Source: Cyanobacteria bacterium SZAS LIN-3 (GTDB taxonomy: Bacteria; Cyanobacteriota; Vampirovibrionia; Obscuribacterales; Obscuribacteraceae). From it: 64,000 nucleotides of DNA. Shown here one piece after another: positions 49,630 through 58,538 of this stretch. The stretch lies in the NCBI GenBank assembly GCA_018266215.1, contig JAFEAV010000010.1, forward strand, positions 1 through 64,000, read 5' to 3'. Each line of letters begins with the position of its first letter. Position 1 is the stretch's first letter. The position numbers and the translations under genes are program-made. The notes under the pieces are model-generated. The model did no database searches. It had not been told where the DNA came from and worked only from the letters and a program-made list of their open reading frames with translations.

Positions 49630-50886
49630 TTAGTGGTGCGAAAGTTTCCAGAAAAGCGGTTCCGGGGTCTCCGCGCCGCGGCGCTCAACCTTGTCCAGGA
49701 CCGGCCTGGTCTCGGTGAAGTCGGTGATGGCATCGACCGCCAGGCGAGCGCCGACTACGGCCGCACCGATGAGGCGGAAGCGGGGCACGAAGGAGAGCAT
49801 GCCGGCGGCAAAGGTACCACCGTCGACCGCCAATTTCTCGGCATAATAGGAGCGGCTGCGATAGACATTATCTTCAGTCAAAAGGCGTAGATCCTCAAGA
49901 GCCCGCCCACCGTAATAAGTGCCGATGACTGGGGCGGCAATCATACGCGAAACCGGCTTAACCGCCAGGGCACCCAGACCGACAAACTTGGCCATGGCCG
50001 CTTCGGGATTTTGACTAGCCAGGGCCTCGCGCCTGTAGCCAAAGTCAAACTTAGAGCTGGGGTCGTTGAGCAACTGCTGCACCCGCTGCGCCGATATCGA
50101 GAGTATCTCATCGCGCACATGTTCGTCGGGCAGAGCATGAAGAATACCAACCAGCTTGCCTTTCTCGTCGAACAAGCCGCCGCCGGAGCTACCGTGATCC
50201 GAGGTCACCCGGGTATCAATGCGGCTTGACTGGATAAACTGATCTCCGGCATTCTGGTAGGCCTTATCTTTGCCGTACAGCGCGCTCACAGCGTCCCTCG
50301 TCAGACGAGTCATGGCAGGCGACAGCCTGTCCAGCGACCCGACACCCAGCATTTCTCCGGATGAAATGGTCGGTTTGGCATAGCCCCGAGGATGTCCCAT
50401 GGCATAGAGCATCTGCCCGGCTGAAAGCTTTGAAGCATCACCGATATCGACTGCATTGGCGGGATTAATCTTGATTCCGTCAGGCTTCAAAATAGCCAGA
50501 TCGTCGGTATCGCCCAGCTTCTCCAGGGTGGCGGCAAACTTTTCACCGGCACTGTTGCCGAATTGAATCGACCGCGTATTGGCGGCGATATGAGCGTTAG
50601 TGACGATGACGACATTCTCGCCTTCTTTCACCAGCACACCGGACCCACTGAAGGTATTTCCATTGGGAGCCTGCACCGAGACAGAAACTACAGCGTCTTT
50701 ATTGCGTTGATAGACTTCGCGAGTAATGGCATCAAGGGCCGACGCCGACGTCTCGACAACTGTCTGGGCATTAGGCTGCAGTACCGGTATGTCGCGGGGT
50801 GGGCTCATCAAAGGGGCCTGTAGCGGGAAGAAAAAGTCGGGATCTCCCGACGCCTCCATCGTATGGACCGGCGGGCACGCAGTCAT
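49630..50886 (-). CDS. Trypsin-like serine protease, paralogue of the downstream one
   Basis: A 418-residue protein. The triad is His99 (TNAHIA), Asp129 (DTDDLAIL) and Ser234 (GSSGG, the standard form). The C-terminal ~150 residues (VQQLLNDPSSKFDFGYRRE...LGLGALAVKPVSR) correspond to the C-terminal domain of the other trypsin-like gene. ATG 50886 is preferred; a longer frame to 50946 would overlap the previous gene. The sequence before this ATG (GTCATTGGGGGAAATACG on plus) recurs before the other protease. Confidence 0.83.
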   Translation of the reverse strand: MTACPPVHTMEASGDPDFFFPLQAPLMSPPRDIPVLQPNAQTVVETSASALDAITREVYQRNKDAVVSVSVQAPNGNTFSGSGVLVKEGENVVIVTNAHIAANTRSIQFGNSAGEKFAATLEKLGDTDDLAILKPDGIKINPANAVDIGDASKLSAGQMLYAMGHPRGYAKPTISSGEMLGVGSLDRLSPAMTRLTRDAVSALYGKDKAYQNAGDQFIQSSRIDTRVTSDHGSSGGGLFDEKGKLVGILHALPDEHVRDEILSISAQRVQQLLNDPSSKFDFGYRREALASQNPEAAMAKFVGLGALAVKPVSRMIAAPVIGTYYGGRALEDLRLLTEDNVYRSRSYYAEKLAVDGGTFAAGMLSFVPRFRLIGAAVVGARLAVDAITDFTETRPVLDKVERRGAETPEPLFWKLSHH

Positions 50887-50908
50887 TGGGGGAAATACGA
50901 AGAAGAGC

Positions 50909-51919
50909 TCAGATCTTCTCGCCTTTTTTAAAGACGTTATAGTCAAAAGTAAATTCGATTTCCACCGCCGGCGGGGATCCGGCCGGCAAAGGTTCGGCCC
51001 GGCCCAGATCGGTCAGAGCGTCCAGGGCAGCCTGATCCTGGTCCTTGTCGCCGCTTGAGTGCAGGACCCGGGCATGCGAAATTTCACCATCCCGGCCAAC
51101 CGTAAACTTGACCACAGTCTTTCGCGAGTTTTCTGTTCGGGAGGGCCTCCAGTGTTGTTTGATCGACCTTTGCAATCCGGCCATATATGAGCCGAAGTCC
51201 ACCGCCGTCTCCCGCGCCTCAGGACCGGCCGTCGCTGCGCGCTCAGCCACTTTGACGAAGAAGGCACCATTAACGTCATCGTCACTGCTGGCCTGCGCCT
51301 TATGGATAACTTCATCCAATTTGGCGCGCACAGCGGCATCATCCTTGATCGCCAGGGCCGCCTTATACTCAGCATAGGCGCCGTAAAGACAGCCATTAGT
51401 TTTCTCGGTGTCAGCCAGCGCCCGGCGCTCATCAAAAGAATTTGCTTTGACATGCAGACGCTCCAGCAGAGCACTGGCATTTTCAGCGGTACTGCCGACC
51501 TCGGGAGCCAGACAGTACGAGCGCCAGATGGCATCGAGGGCGACGCGAGGATTTTTTGACTTTTGCAGGGCCAGATTGTTATAAGCGATAGCCAGATTTT
51601 CGCGCCCCATAACATAGTCCGGAGCAGTCTGGACAAGGGGCTCAAGGATGTCGATTGCCGCCTCCACCTTGCCCTCTTTCATCAAATCGACTGCGGTATT
51701 ATTGGCGGTGGCATTACTGGTGGCCGTATCGCCGTCCCTGCTGCCGGAGCCGGCAGGTTTAGCCCGCACAGGGCGGCCGAAGCGCTCGCTTTCCGGGCCT
51801 GGCGAAGCGGACTGATGGCTGACCAGCATGGGCGCGCCGACGAGAACAATACCGAGAAGCATCACCGAGATGGCGATAATCAGACCGGCATTAGCGCTTT
51901 CTTCTTTCTTGACGCTCAC
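50909..51919 (-). CDS. Membrane protein: TPR plus TonB C-terminal domain
   Basis: A 336-residue protein with an N-terminal membrane helix (about 12-33), a low-complexity linker, a TPR-like middle (ENLAIAYNNLALQKSKNPRVALDAIWRS) and a TonB C-terminal domain at the end (FGSYMAGLQRSIKQHWRPSRTENSRKTVVKFTVGRDGEISHARVLHSSGD). TonB C-domains bind outer-membrane receptors or peptidoglycan. It overlaps the S41 protease gene upstream by four bases (ATGA). Likely a periplasm-spanning anchor for this protease operon. Confidence 0.8.
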   Translation of the reverse strand: MSVKKEESANAGLIIAISVMLLGIVLVGAPMLVSHQSASPGPESERFGRPVRAKPAGSGSRDGDTATSNATANNTAVDLMKEGKVEAAIDILEPLVQTAPDYVMGRENLAIAYNNLALQKSKNPRVALDAIWRSYCLAPEVGSTAENASALLERLHVKANSFDERRALADTEKTNGCLYGAYAEYKAALAIKDDAAVRAKLDEVIHKAQASSDDDVNGAFFVKVAERAATAGPEARETAVDFGSYMAGLQRSIKQHWRPSRTENSRKTVVKFTVGRDGEISHARVLHSSGDKDQDQAALDALTDLGRAEPLPAGSPPAVEIEFTFDYNVFKKGEKI

Positions 51920-53265
51920 CGCTTCTTCTCCAGAAGCAAATCCTGAGCATACTGCAGCTGGTTGTCATGCTGCTCTCCATAGACAAGCTCTTTATCGGCG
52001 GCTACATACACGTCAGGCTCGATACCGCGCAACTTGCCTTCGGCGGTGGCTCGCTGCGCATCGGTCAGATCCTTGCCGTCGCCGGGCCAGTGCCCAGCCG
52101 GCGTGAAATAGCGACCGGCTGTCACTCCCACACAAGTGGACATGGGCAGTGGGAAATAAAGTTGCGCAATCCCCTTGCCGAAGGTGCGCTCACCGACCAA
52201 CCGGGCGCGGTTATTCTCGCCCAGTGCGGCTGCCACCATCTCGGCTGCCGAGGCCGTGTATTCATCGACCAGCACAACAATCGGTTTATCTCCCCAGACA
52301 TTGTTCATGCGCTTGTGATGCGGCCCCATTTTCGCTTTTCCGTCCAGCTCTTCCTCGACATTGAGCGAATCTTCAGTCAAAATATATCGGCTCGTCAGAT
52401 AGTGACCATCAGGGTTGCGACTCCTGAGAGAAACAAGGGGCGCCTGATCGATCATGCTGGAAGCGATCTCCAGACAGAGATCCACTCCGCCGCCTCCATT
52501 GCCTCGCAGGTCGAGAATCAAAGCGCGACAATTTTTAAGAGTGTCAAAATCATGGGCCACAATACTGGGCAAATCCTTGCGCGAAAACGCTTCTATGCGT
52601 TCATAGGCGATGTTGCCCGGTAAAATTTTTGCCGTTGTCGATGAGACCGGAATTTTTTGCGGCACCATCACGATGTCCAGTTTTTGTCCGGAGCGGCCAA
52701 TCATAAAATGCACCTGATGGTACATGCGTTCACGCGTGTGGTCACCTATTTTGGTGGCCTCGATCTTGGAACAATCAATGCCGTCCACCGAGAGAATCTG
52801 ATCACCGGGCTTAACCCCGGCACTCTGGGCCGGACTGCCTTTCATCACACGGCGCACCGAAATCGGATGGGTCTTGGAATTCATGACCATGCCCACGCCG
52901 CTGTAAAAGCCATCATGAGCGTCCGCCTGACGCGATGTATCGCGCGAATTGAGGAAGCAAGTGAAAGTATCATCAAGCGATTTCAACATCACCTTGATGT
53001 ACTTCTCAGCATCTTCCTGGGTCTTTATCTGGTTGTCATATTTATGCTCCCACTGCTTCCAGGTTTCCATGGGTTTACGCTCATAGAAATATTTGTCGGT
53101 GGTGTCCCAGACCCGGTGATAAAGCTCCACCGGCGTGCAAAACAGCTGGTTGAGCCAGAAAACAGCCACATAGACGATGGAAATCAGCAGGCTGAGTGAG
53201 ACGACCAGTATCTGACGTCGTCTGATTCTTTCTTTATCGGTCGGTGTCGAATTTGCTGTGGGCAT
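51916..53265 (-). CDS. S41-family (CtpA-like) protease with PDZ domain
   Basis: A 449-residue protein with one N-terminal membrane helix (about 18-37), a PDZ domain (about 118-195, GSPAQSAGVKPGDQILSVDG) and an S41 catalytic core: DLRGNGGG (about 252-259), VLVDEYTASAAE with Ser339 and the Lys364 in FGKGI. C-terminal processing proteases cut envelope proteins and regulators in the periplasm. First gene of the five-gene operon; its promoter faces that of the P1B ATPase. Confidence 0.92.
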   Translation of the reverse strand: MPTANSTPTDKERIRRRQILVVSLSLLISIVYVAVFWLNQLFCTPVELYHRVWDTTDKYFYERKPMETWKQWEHKYDNQIKTQEDAEKYIKVMLKSLDDTFTCFLNSRDTSRQADAHDGFYSGVGMVMNSKTHPISVRRVMKGSPAQSAGVKPGDQILSVDGIDCSKIEATKIGDHTRERMYHQVHFMIGRSGQKLDIVMVPQKIPVSSTTAKILPGNIAYERIEAFSRKDLPSIVAHDFDTLKNCRALILDLRGNGGGGVDLCLEIASSMIDQAPLVSLRSRNPDGHYLTSRYILTEDSLNVEEELDGKAKMGPHHKRMNNVWGDKPIVVLVDEYTASAAEMVAAALGENNRARLVGERTFGKGIAQLYFPLPMSTCVGVTAGRYFTPAGHWPGDGKDLTDAQRATAEGKLRGIEPDVYVAADKELVYGEQHDNQLQYAQDLLLEKKR

Positions 53266-53426
53266 GAAACCTGATCAGTCCGTTGCCATTTAATAATTGC
53301 CACTAAATCTGACTTATTACACCTTGAGAAGAGATCTCTTACTTAAATAACTCCATATGGTGCAGATCTATGGAAAAATGGTGAAACTTCCCGCCGTGGC
53401 CGCTTGGCAACAGTCCAGAGGATCTT

Positions 53427-56078
53427 GTGGAGCCCACCGAAGACTCAGGCAAAACATCATCGGTTTTCTTGCAAATCGACGCCTCCCCGGCGCCGAGTCC
53501 TGAATTGTTTACCGATCCTGTCTGCCACATGACCGTCTCGCCGGACGGGGCCGCGGATAAAATGGCCTACAAAGGCATCACATACTATTTTTGCAATACC
53601 AATTGTGTCGTCAAATTCAGTCGTAAACCGGAGTTATTCACCATCGCGCCGCAGCCCGAAGTAGTGGTGGGCAGCAGCGAGGAAGAAAGCGAAAGCCTGG
53701 ACGAACTGGAGACAACCGTGGACCTGGGCCTGACCTCCAAGCCCGATACCCAGGACGAAGGCCAGTCGACCGAGCCTGAAACGAAAACAGAAGCGGACAC
53801 GGATGCTGAAGCAAGCCCTGAAAAATCCGGGGAAGAAAAAGCCGCCGATGACCAGGCTGATGACTCGGAAGCGGCCCTGACCGTCACGGTCGAGAGCATG
53901 GAAGCCTGCCAGCAGCCGGTGGTGGAGCCGACCTCGCAATACGTCTGCCCCATGCACCCCGAGGTCCTCGAAGACAAGCCCGGTCCCTGCCCTCTGTGCG
54001 GCATGGCTCTGGAAGCGATTATCCCGAGCAGCGCCGACGAAGACGACGGTGAATTGCAGGACATGGAGCAGCGCTTCCGCTGGGCGCTGCCGCTCACCGC
54101 TGGCGTATTCCTCTGCGGCTTGCCGGCCATGATCGGCCTGCTGCCGGAGCAAATTGTGCCCGGATTTACGACACCGGTGGCCAATGTCACCGAGATGGTT
54201 TTGACCACTCCGGTAATCTGGCTGGCCCGGCCGTTCTTCCAGCGCGCCGTCGACTCGATCAAGCACAAAAGCGGCAACATGTTTACCCTGATTGCCACCG
54301 GCATAGGCATGTCCTACGGCTACAGCGTCATCGCCACCCTGGCGCCGCACATGATACCGGCAGGGTTCGGCATGAATGAGGGAATGCCTTTCACATACTT
54401 TGAGCCGGCCGCGGTCATTACCACTCTGGCCTTGCTCGGCCAGGTGCTGGAGCTGAAAGCACGCAAACAAACCGGAATGGCCATTCGAGAACTGCTCAGG
54501 CTAACGCCGCAAATAGCGCACTTCGTCAAACTGGACGGCACCGAGGTGGACATCGATGCCGCCACGCTCCAGGTGCGCGACAAATTGCGCGTGCGGCCGG
54601 GTGAGAACATCCCCGCCGACGGAGTAGTGCTGGAAGGCCGCTCCTCGGTTGATGAAAGTATGATCACCGGTGAGTCCACCATGGTCGACAAAGCGCCTGG
54701 CGATACCGTAATTGGTGGCACAACCAATGCCAACGGCAACCTCACAATTGAAGCGGTGCAAATCGGCGCCGATACGCTCGTCTCGCGCATAGTCAGACTG
54801 ACCGCCAGCGCCCAGCGCAGCCGCCCACCGGCCCAGCAACAGGTAGACAAAATCGCCGCCGTCTTCGTCCCGGCTGTTGTCCTCATCGCCATTGCGACCT
54901 TCATCGTCTGGTCCATCTGGGGTCCGCCCCCGGCTCTTACTTTTGCCTTCCTCAACGCTATCGCCGTGCTGATCATCGCCTGTCCCTGCGCCCTGGGACT
55001 GGCCACTCCCATGTCGGTGATGGTGGCGATCGGCCGAGGAGCGCGCTCCGGAGTGCTGGTGCGCGACGCCCGCGCCCTGGAAGCAATGTCTACCATCAAA
55101 TTGCTTGTAGTAGACAAAACCGGCACCCTGACTGAGGGCAAGCCCTCGGTCAAAAAAGTCGTCTGCCTGGGCCGCTGGGCGGAGGGGCAATTGATGATGC
55201 TGGCAGCGGCAGTGGAAGGGGCATCCGAACACCCCATAGCCAGGGCTTTTGTCGAGTATGCCGACAAGCGCGACCTGGCGGATTGCAAAGCCACCGATTT
55301 TGTCTACCAGCCTGGCGGCGGCGTGACGGCCATGGCCGACGGGCACAAGATGGCCATCGGCAACGCCAAATTTATCCGCGAAGTGGTCACCACCGGCCTG
55401 ATAGATCTGGAAAAGACTCTGACCGTAGCCGCCGGCGAAATGGAGACCATGACGGCCGAAGGCATGACACCGGTGCTGGTGGCATGCGACGGCGAGCTGG
55501 CCGCGGTCGTGGCCTTTGCCGACAGCGTCAGACCCAATGCCAGAGCCACGGTCGACGAGCTCAAAACGCTGGGCATCAAAGTGCACATGCTCACAGGCGA
55601 TCAGGAAGCGACGGCCAAACACGTGGCCTCCCAGCTGGGCATAACCGACATCAATGCCGAGGTCAATCCGGCAGAGAAGTACGACTACATAGTCAAATTT
55701 CAAGAAACATACGGCGCAGCCAATGTGGCGATGGCCGGCGACGGCGTCAACGACGCTCCCGCCCTGGCCAAAGCAGCCGTGGGCATAGCAATGGGCACGG
55801 GCACCAATATCGCTATGGAATCAGCCGACATAGTGCTTGTACGAGGCGACCTGGCCGGCATCCTCAAGGCCGTAAAACTGTCCCACGCCATGAAGGCCAA
55901 CATCAAAGAAAATCTCGCCCTGGCCTTCGGCTACAATGCGCTCGCCGTGCCCATTGCCGCCGGCATTCTCTATCCCCTGGGCATCCTGCTCAATCCCATG
56001 ATCGCCAGCCTGGCCATGTCCATCAGTTCGGTTTCAGTCATCCTCAACGCCCTGCGCCTTAAAAGGACCGCCCTCTAG
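53427..56078 (+). CDS. copA: Copper-type P1B ATPase with YHS and HMBD N-terminal domains
   Basis: An 883-residue cation ATPase. The N-terminus has a YHS domain (about 29-64, Cys33, 56, 60), an acidic linker (about 82-150), then a heavy-metal-binding domain (YVCPMHPEV...PGPCPLCGM, 172-193, Cys174, 188, 191). The core has TGE (414-416), CPC (519-521, transport site), DKTGT (Asp563, phosphorylated), SEHPIA (His602) and [11 protein letters not shown] indicates Cu(I) or a related soft metal export to the periplasm. The start is GTG 53427 with AGAGGA upstream. There is no metal-responsive regulator next to it. Confidence 0.93.
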   Translation: MEPTEDSGKTSSVFLQIDASPAPSPELFTDPVCHMTVSPDGAADKMAYKGITYYFCNTNCVVKFSRKPELFTIAPQPEVVVGSSEEESESLDELETTVDLGLTSKPDTQDEGQSTEPETKTEADTDAEASPEKSGEEKAADDQADDSEAALTVTVESMEACQQPVVEPTSQYVCPMHPEVLEDKPGPCPLCGMALEAIIPSSADEDDGELQDMEQRFRWALPLTAGVFLCGLPAMIGLLPEQIVPGFTTPVANVTEMVLTTPVIWLARPFFQRAVDSIKHKSGNMFTLIATGIGMSYGYSVIATLAPHMIPAGFGMNEGMPFTYFEPAAVITTLALLGQVLELKARKQTGMAIRELLRLTPQIAHFVKLDGTEVDIDAATLQVRDKLRVRPGENIPADGVVLEGRSSVDESMITGESTMVDKAPGDTVIGGTTNANGNLTIEAVQIGADTLVSRIVRLTASAQRSRPPAQQQVDKIAAVFVPAVVLIAIATFIVWSIWGPPPALTFAFLNAIAVLIIACPCALGLATPMSVMVAIGRGARSGVLVRDARALEAMSTIKLLVVDKTGTLTEGKPSVKKVVCLGRWAEGQLMMLAAAVEGASEHPIARAFVEYADKRDLADCKATDFVYQPGGGVTAMADGHKMAIGNAKFIREVVTTGLIDLEKTLTVAAGEMETMTAEGMTPVLVACDGELAAVVAFADSVRPNARATVDELKTLGIKVHMLTGDQEATAKHVASQLGITDINAEVNPAEKYDYIVKFQETYGAANVAMAGDGVNDAPALAKAAVGIAMGTGTNIAMESADIVLVRGDLAGILKAVKLSHAMKANIKENLALAFGYNALAVPIAAGILYPLGILLNPMIASLAMSISSVSVILNALRLKRTAL

Positions 56079-56081
56079 GCG

Positions 56082-58538
56082 ATGAAACTACCGGACCAAG
56101 CGCTGCTGCCCCTCGCACTGCTCTTTGTCCTGCTGTCGGCCTTTGCCGTCTTCTCCCCCTGCCTCTCCTGTTTCTATTTCAGTGAAGACATCATTCAAAC
56201 CTGGATCGCCTTCCAGGCCCTGAGCGCTCATCCGCAGCTATTGATCGAACACCTGACCATGCCCTGGTTTCAATGCTCCAATATGGGACTCTTCTGCCGG
56301 CCGCTGGTGGAATTTTCCTTCATCGCCGACCGTCTGCTCTTCGGCAACAACCCCGGCGGAGCGCATTTATCCAACCTCCTGTGCCATCTCACCAGCACAG
56401 CACTCTCTTTCTTCATCAGCCGCCGCATCCTCAATGCCCAGCTGGCCACAGAACTCAATGTCGGCGGTCGCTACGCAACACTGACCGCGGCTCTGGCCGC
56501 CCTGCTCTTCGGCATCTATCCCCTGCAAATAGAGACCCTTTACTGGCTCTGCTGTCGCTGCGACTGTCTCTCGACAATGCTGGCTCTGGCCACTATTTAT
56601 CTGGGTTTGAGAGGCACACCCTGGTGCACGGCCCTGAGTGCGCTGACTTATTTTTTGGCCGTTGAATCAAAAGAAAACGCCGTCATGGCGCCACTGGCAC
56701 TCTTTGTCTACGGCTGCTTCTACGCTACGAAAAAACCGGTCTGGAAATCCGCTTTACTCTCAATCTGGCCCTACCTGCCGGTCCTGGCCATATGCGCCCT
56801 GCTCCGCTACCAGGTCCTGGGCGGCCTGGGCGGTTACCACGGCACCTTCGGCGCAGTATTTGAAGACCAGCCCTGGCTCAGAATTCTCGATCCCACCGCC
56901 TGGAATAAAATTGTCTACCCTCTGGATGAAGAGAAATTTTTCAACCTGCCCTGGTACGCTCTCCTCTTCAGTCTCAGCTATCTAATCATGGCTGTGGGAG
57001 CGGTTACAGGCATCCGGAAAGAAACATTCGACCGGACAAAAATAAGACTTGTGTGCTTCGGCGTCTGCGCCGCTCTGGCCCTGATGCCGGCTTCCCTGCG
57101 GGTCTTTTTGATCATGGGCAGTCTGGTAGGCGGCCACTTCCTTTACCTCAGCCAGGCCTTCACCGCTCTGACTATGGCCGTCTTCCTTACTTCACTGCGA
57201 CCCCTGACACTGCGCAATATTTTTATCCCCGCCTATATCATCTTGCTGGCCTGCACCACCGTCATCAACTCCTCGGCCTGGGTGGAGCGCAGCAACAATC
57301 TGCGCGCCTTTCAGCAGGGGGCCAATCGCTGGGCGCAGCTTAATCAAGCGCACCCGGAACGAAAACTCTGTCTGCTCAACATGCCCATGGATGCACGCGA
57401 ATTCAGCAGTGTCTATGATCTTGAGCAATTGCGCAATCTGCTCCGACCACCGATAAACAGCCTGGACATCAGCAATCGCATTGTCGAGCCCAGCTATATC
57501 CGCATGGCCGCCGACGTCGTCTGCAAGAGTCGCATCAAAACACTGTTGGATACAGGCACCGTCGATTTTGTCCTCTCCAGTGCCGCACTGCAAAACCCTT
57601 TCAAACTGCTGGATAGCGCCGAGCTGCAAAAACACTTTGCCCCTGTTGATGAAAGCATTCCCTTCAACCAGACAAAAACAGAGGCCGGACGCTCGTATTA
57701 CCAGTTGGATCTGAGCGGGGTGAAATGCCCTCAACGAGCCGATCTCGTCCAGATTGTCTGTGCACCGCCGAACAGGACAAAAAGAGGTCGGGCGGTGGTG
57801 CGCCGTGGGCAGCCCCTGATGTTTTGCCCCCGGGGTGATACCGTCACCCTCAACTGGCAAACGGATCTCAGCCTCATAGACCCGGCAATAAGCTGGTGCA
57901 CAGCGCCCTTTGCCGCCGGAGACTGCGGCGAACTGACTTTACTTTTCCCCCTGGCCGACCGGCTCAGTTGGAAGTATGCTGGGCAGGTGAATAAACTCTT
58001 CCTGACCAATATGCCCCCGGGCTTTGCCGTATCTTCGGTGCGACTGCTGGATGAATCGGCCTACACGCCGACTCTGGGCGCCGCAACCAGGACAACCGCG
58101 ACGGTAGACCCGGCCAATTGCGACACCATATCTGATGGCTACTTCGGCGTCAACAATTTACAGACAACGGAAGTTTCCTGGGATGCCGGCCGGATCAAGG
58201 GGGCCGTCAGCACAGTCTTGCAGATCTCCAGTCGTGATTTTGTTTATTCAAACTACGCCGACGGCTACCGGGAGTCGACTACTGTCCTGGAAAAAGGGCA
58301 TACCAGCAAAACGCTCAAAGACAGGCCCCTGAGCGGATCCTTAACCCTCAATAGAGAGAGTTTTGCCGCCCCGGGCAAGTACCAGGTACGGGTCGCGGCC
58401 TGCGATGCAAACGGCCAGATCCTTGGCTTTTGCTCGGATCCAATTGATTGCATAGTGAGCGACAGGCCCTTTGGCGGTGCTTACGAAAAATCAATTTTCA
58501 ATCTGCGCGCCCTCAAAGAAACGGGTAAGAATCAATGA
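56082..58538 (+). CDS. GT-C-like multi-spanning membrane glycosyltransferase, copy 1
   Basis: An 818-residue protein with about 11-12 membrane helices in the N-terminal ~430 residues and a soluble C-terminal part of ~390 residues. The first loop carries SED (Glu35-Asp36), the place where GT-C enzymes hold their metal or catalytic acid, and FQCSNMGLFCRPLVEFSF. GT-C enzymes of this shape move sugars from lipid-linked donors to proteins or lipids (PMT/ArnT-like). The substrate is unknown. The start follows the ATPase stop by 3 nt; its own end overlaps the next start (ATGA). Confidence 0.75.
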   Translation: MKLPDQALLPLALLFVLLSAFAVFSPCLSCFYFSEDIIQTWIAFQALSAHPQLLIEHLTMPWFQCSNMGLFCRPLVEFSFIADRLLFGNNPGGAHLSNLLCHLTSTALSFFISRRILNAQLATELNVGGRYATLTAALAALLFGIYPLQIETLYWLCCRCDCLSTMLALATIYLGLRGTPWCTALSALTYFLAVESKENAVMAPLALFVYGCFYATKKPVWKSALLSIWPYLPVLAICALLRYQVLGGLGGYHGTFGAVFEDQPWLRILDPTAWNKIVYPLDEEKFFNLPWYALLFSLSYLIMAVGAVTGIRKETFDRTKIRLVCFGVCAALALMPASLRVFLIMGSLVGGHFLYLSQAFTALTMAVFLTSLRPLTLRNIFIPAYIILLACTTVINSSAWVERSNNLRAFQQGANRWAQLNQAHPERKLCLLNMPMDAREFSSVYDLEQLRNLLRPPINSLDISNRIVEPSYIRMAADVVCKSRIKTLLDTGTVDFVLSSAALQNPFKLLDSAELQKHFAPVDESIPFNQTKTEAGRSYYQLDLSGVKCPQRADLVQIVCAPPNRTKRGRAVVRRGQPLMFCPRGDTVTLNWQTDLSLIDPAISWCTAPFAAGDCGELTLLFPLADRLSWKYAGQVNKLFLTNMPPGFAVSSVRLLDESAYTPTLGAATRTTATVDPANCDTISDGYFGVNNLQTTEVSWDAGRIKGAVSTVLQISSRDFVYSNYADGYRESTTVLEKGHTSKTLKDRPLSGSLTLNRESFAAPGKYQVRVAACDANGQILGFCSDPIDCIVSDRPFGGAYEKSIFNLRALKETGKNQ

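Noticed and set aside
54501..55703. Minus-strand 400-codon frame inside the P1B ATPase gene
   Set aside because: It is antisense to the conserved CPC, DKTGT and HP motifs, so it is a by-product of their codon use.
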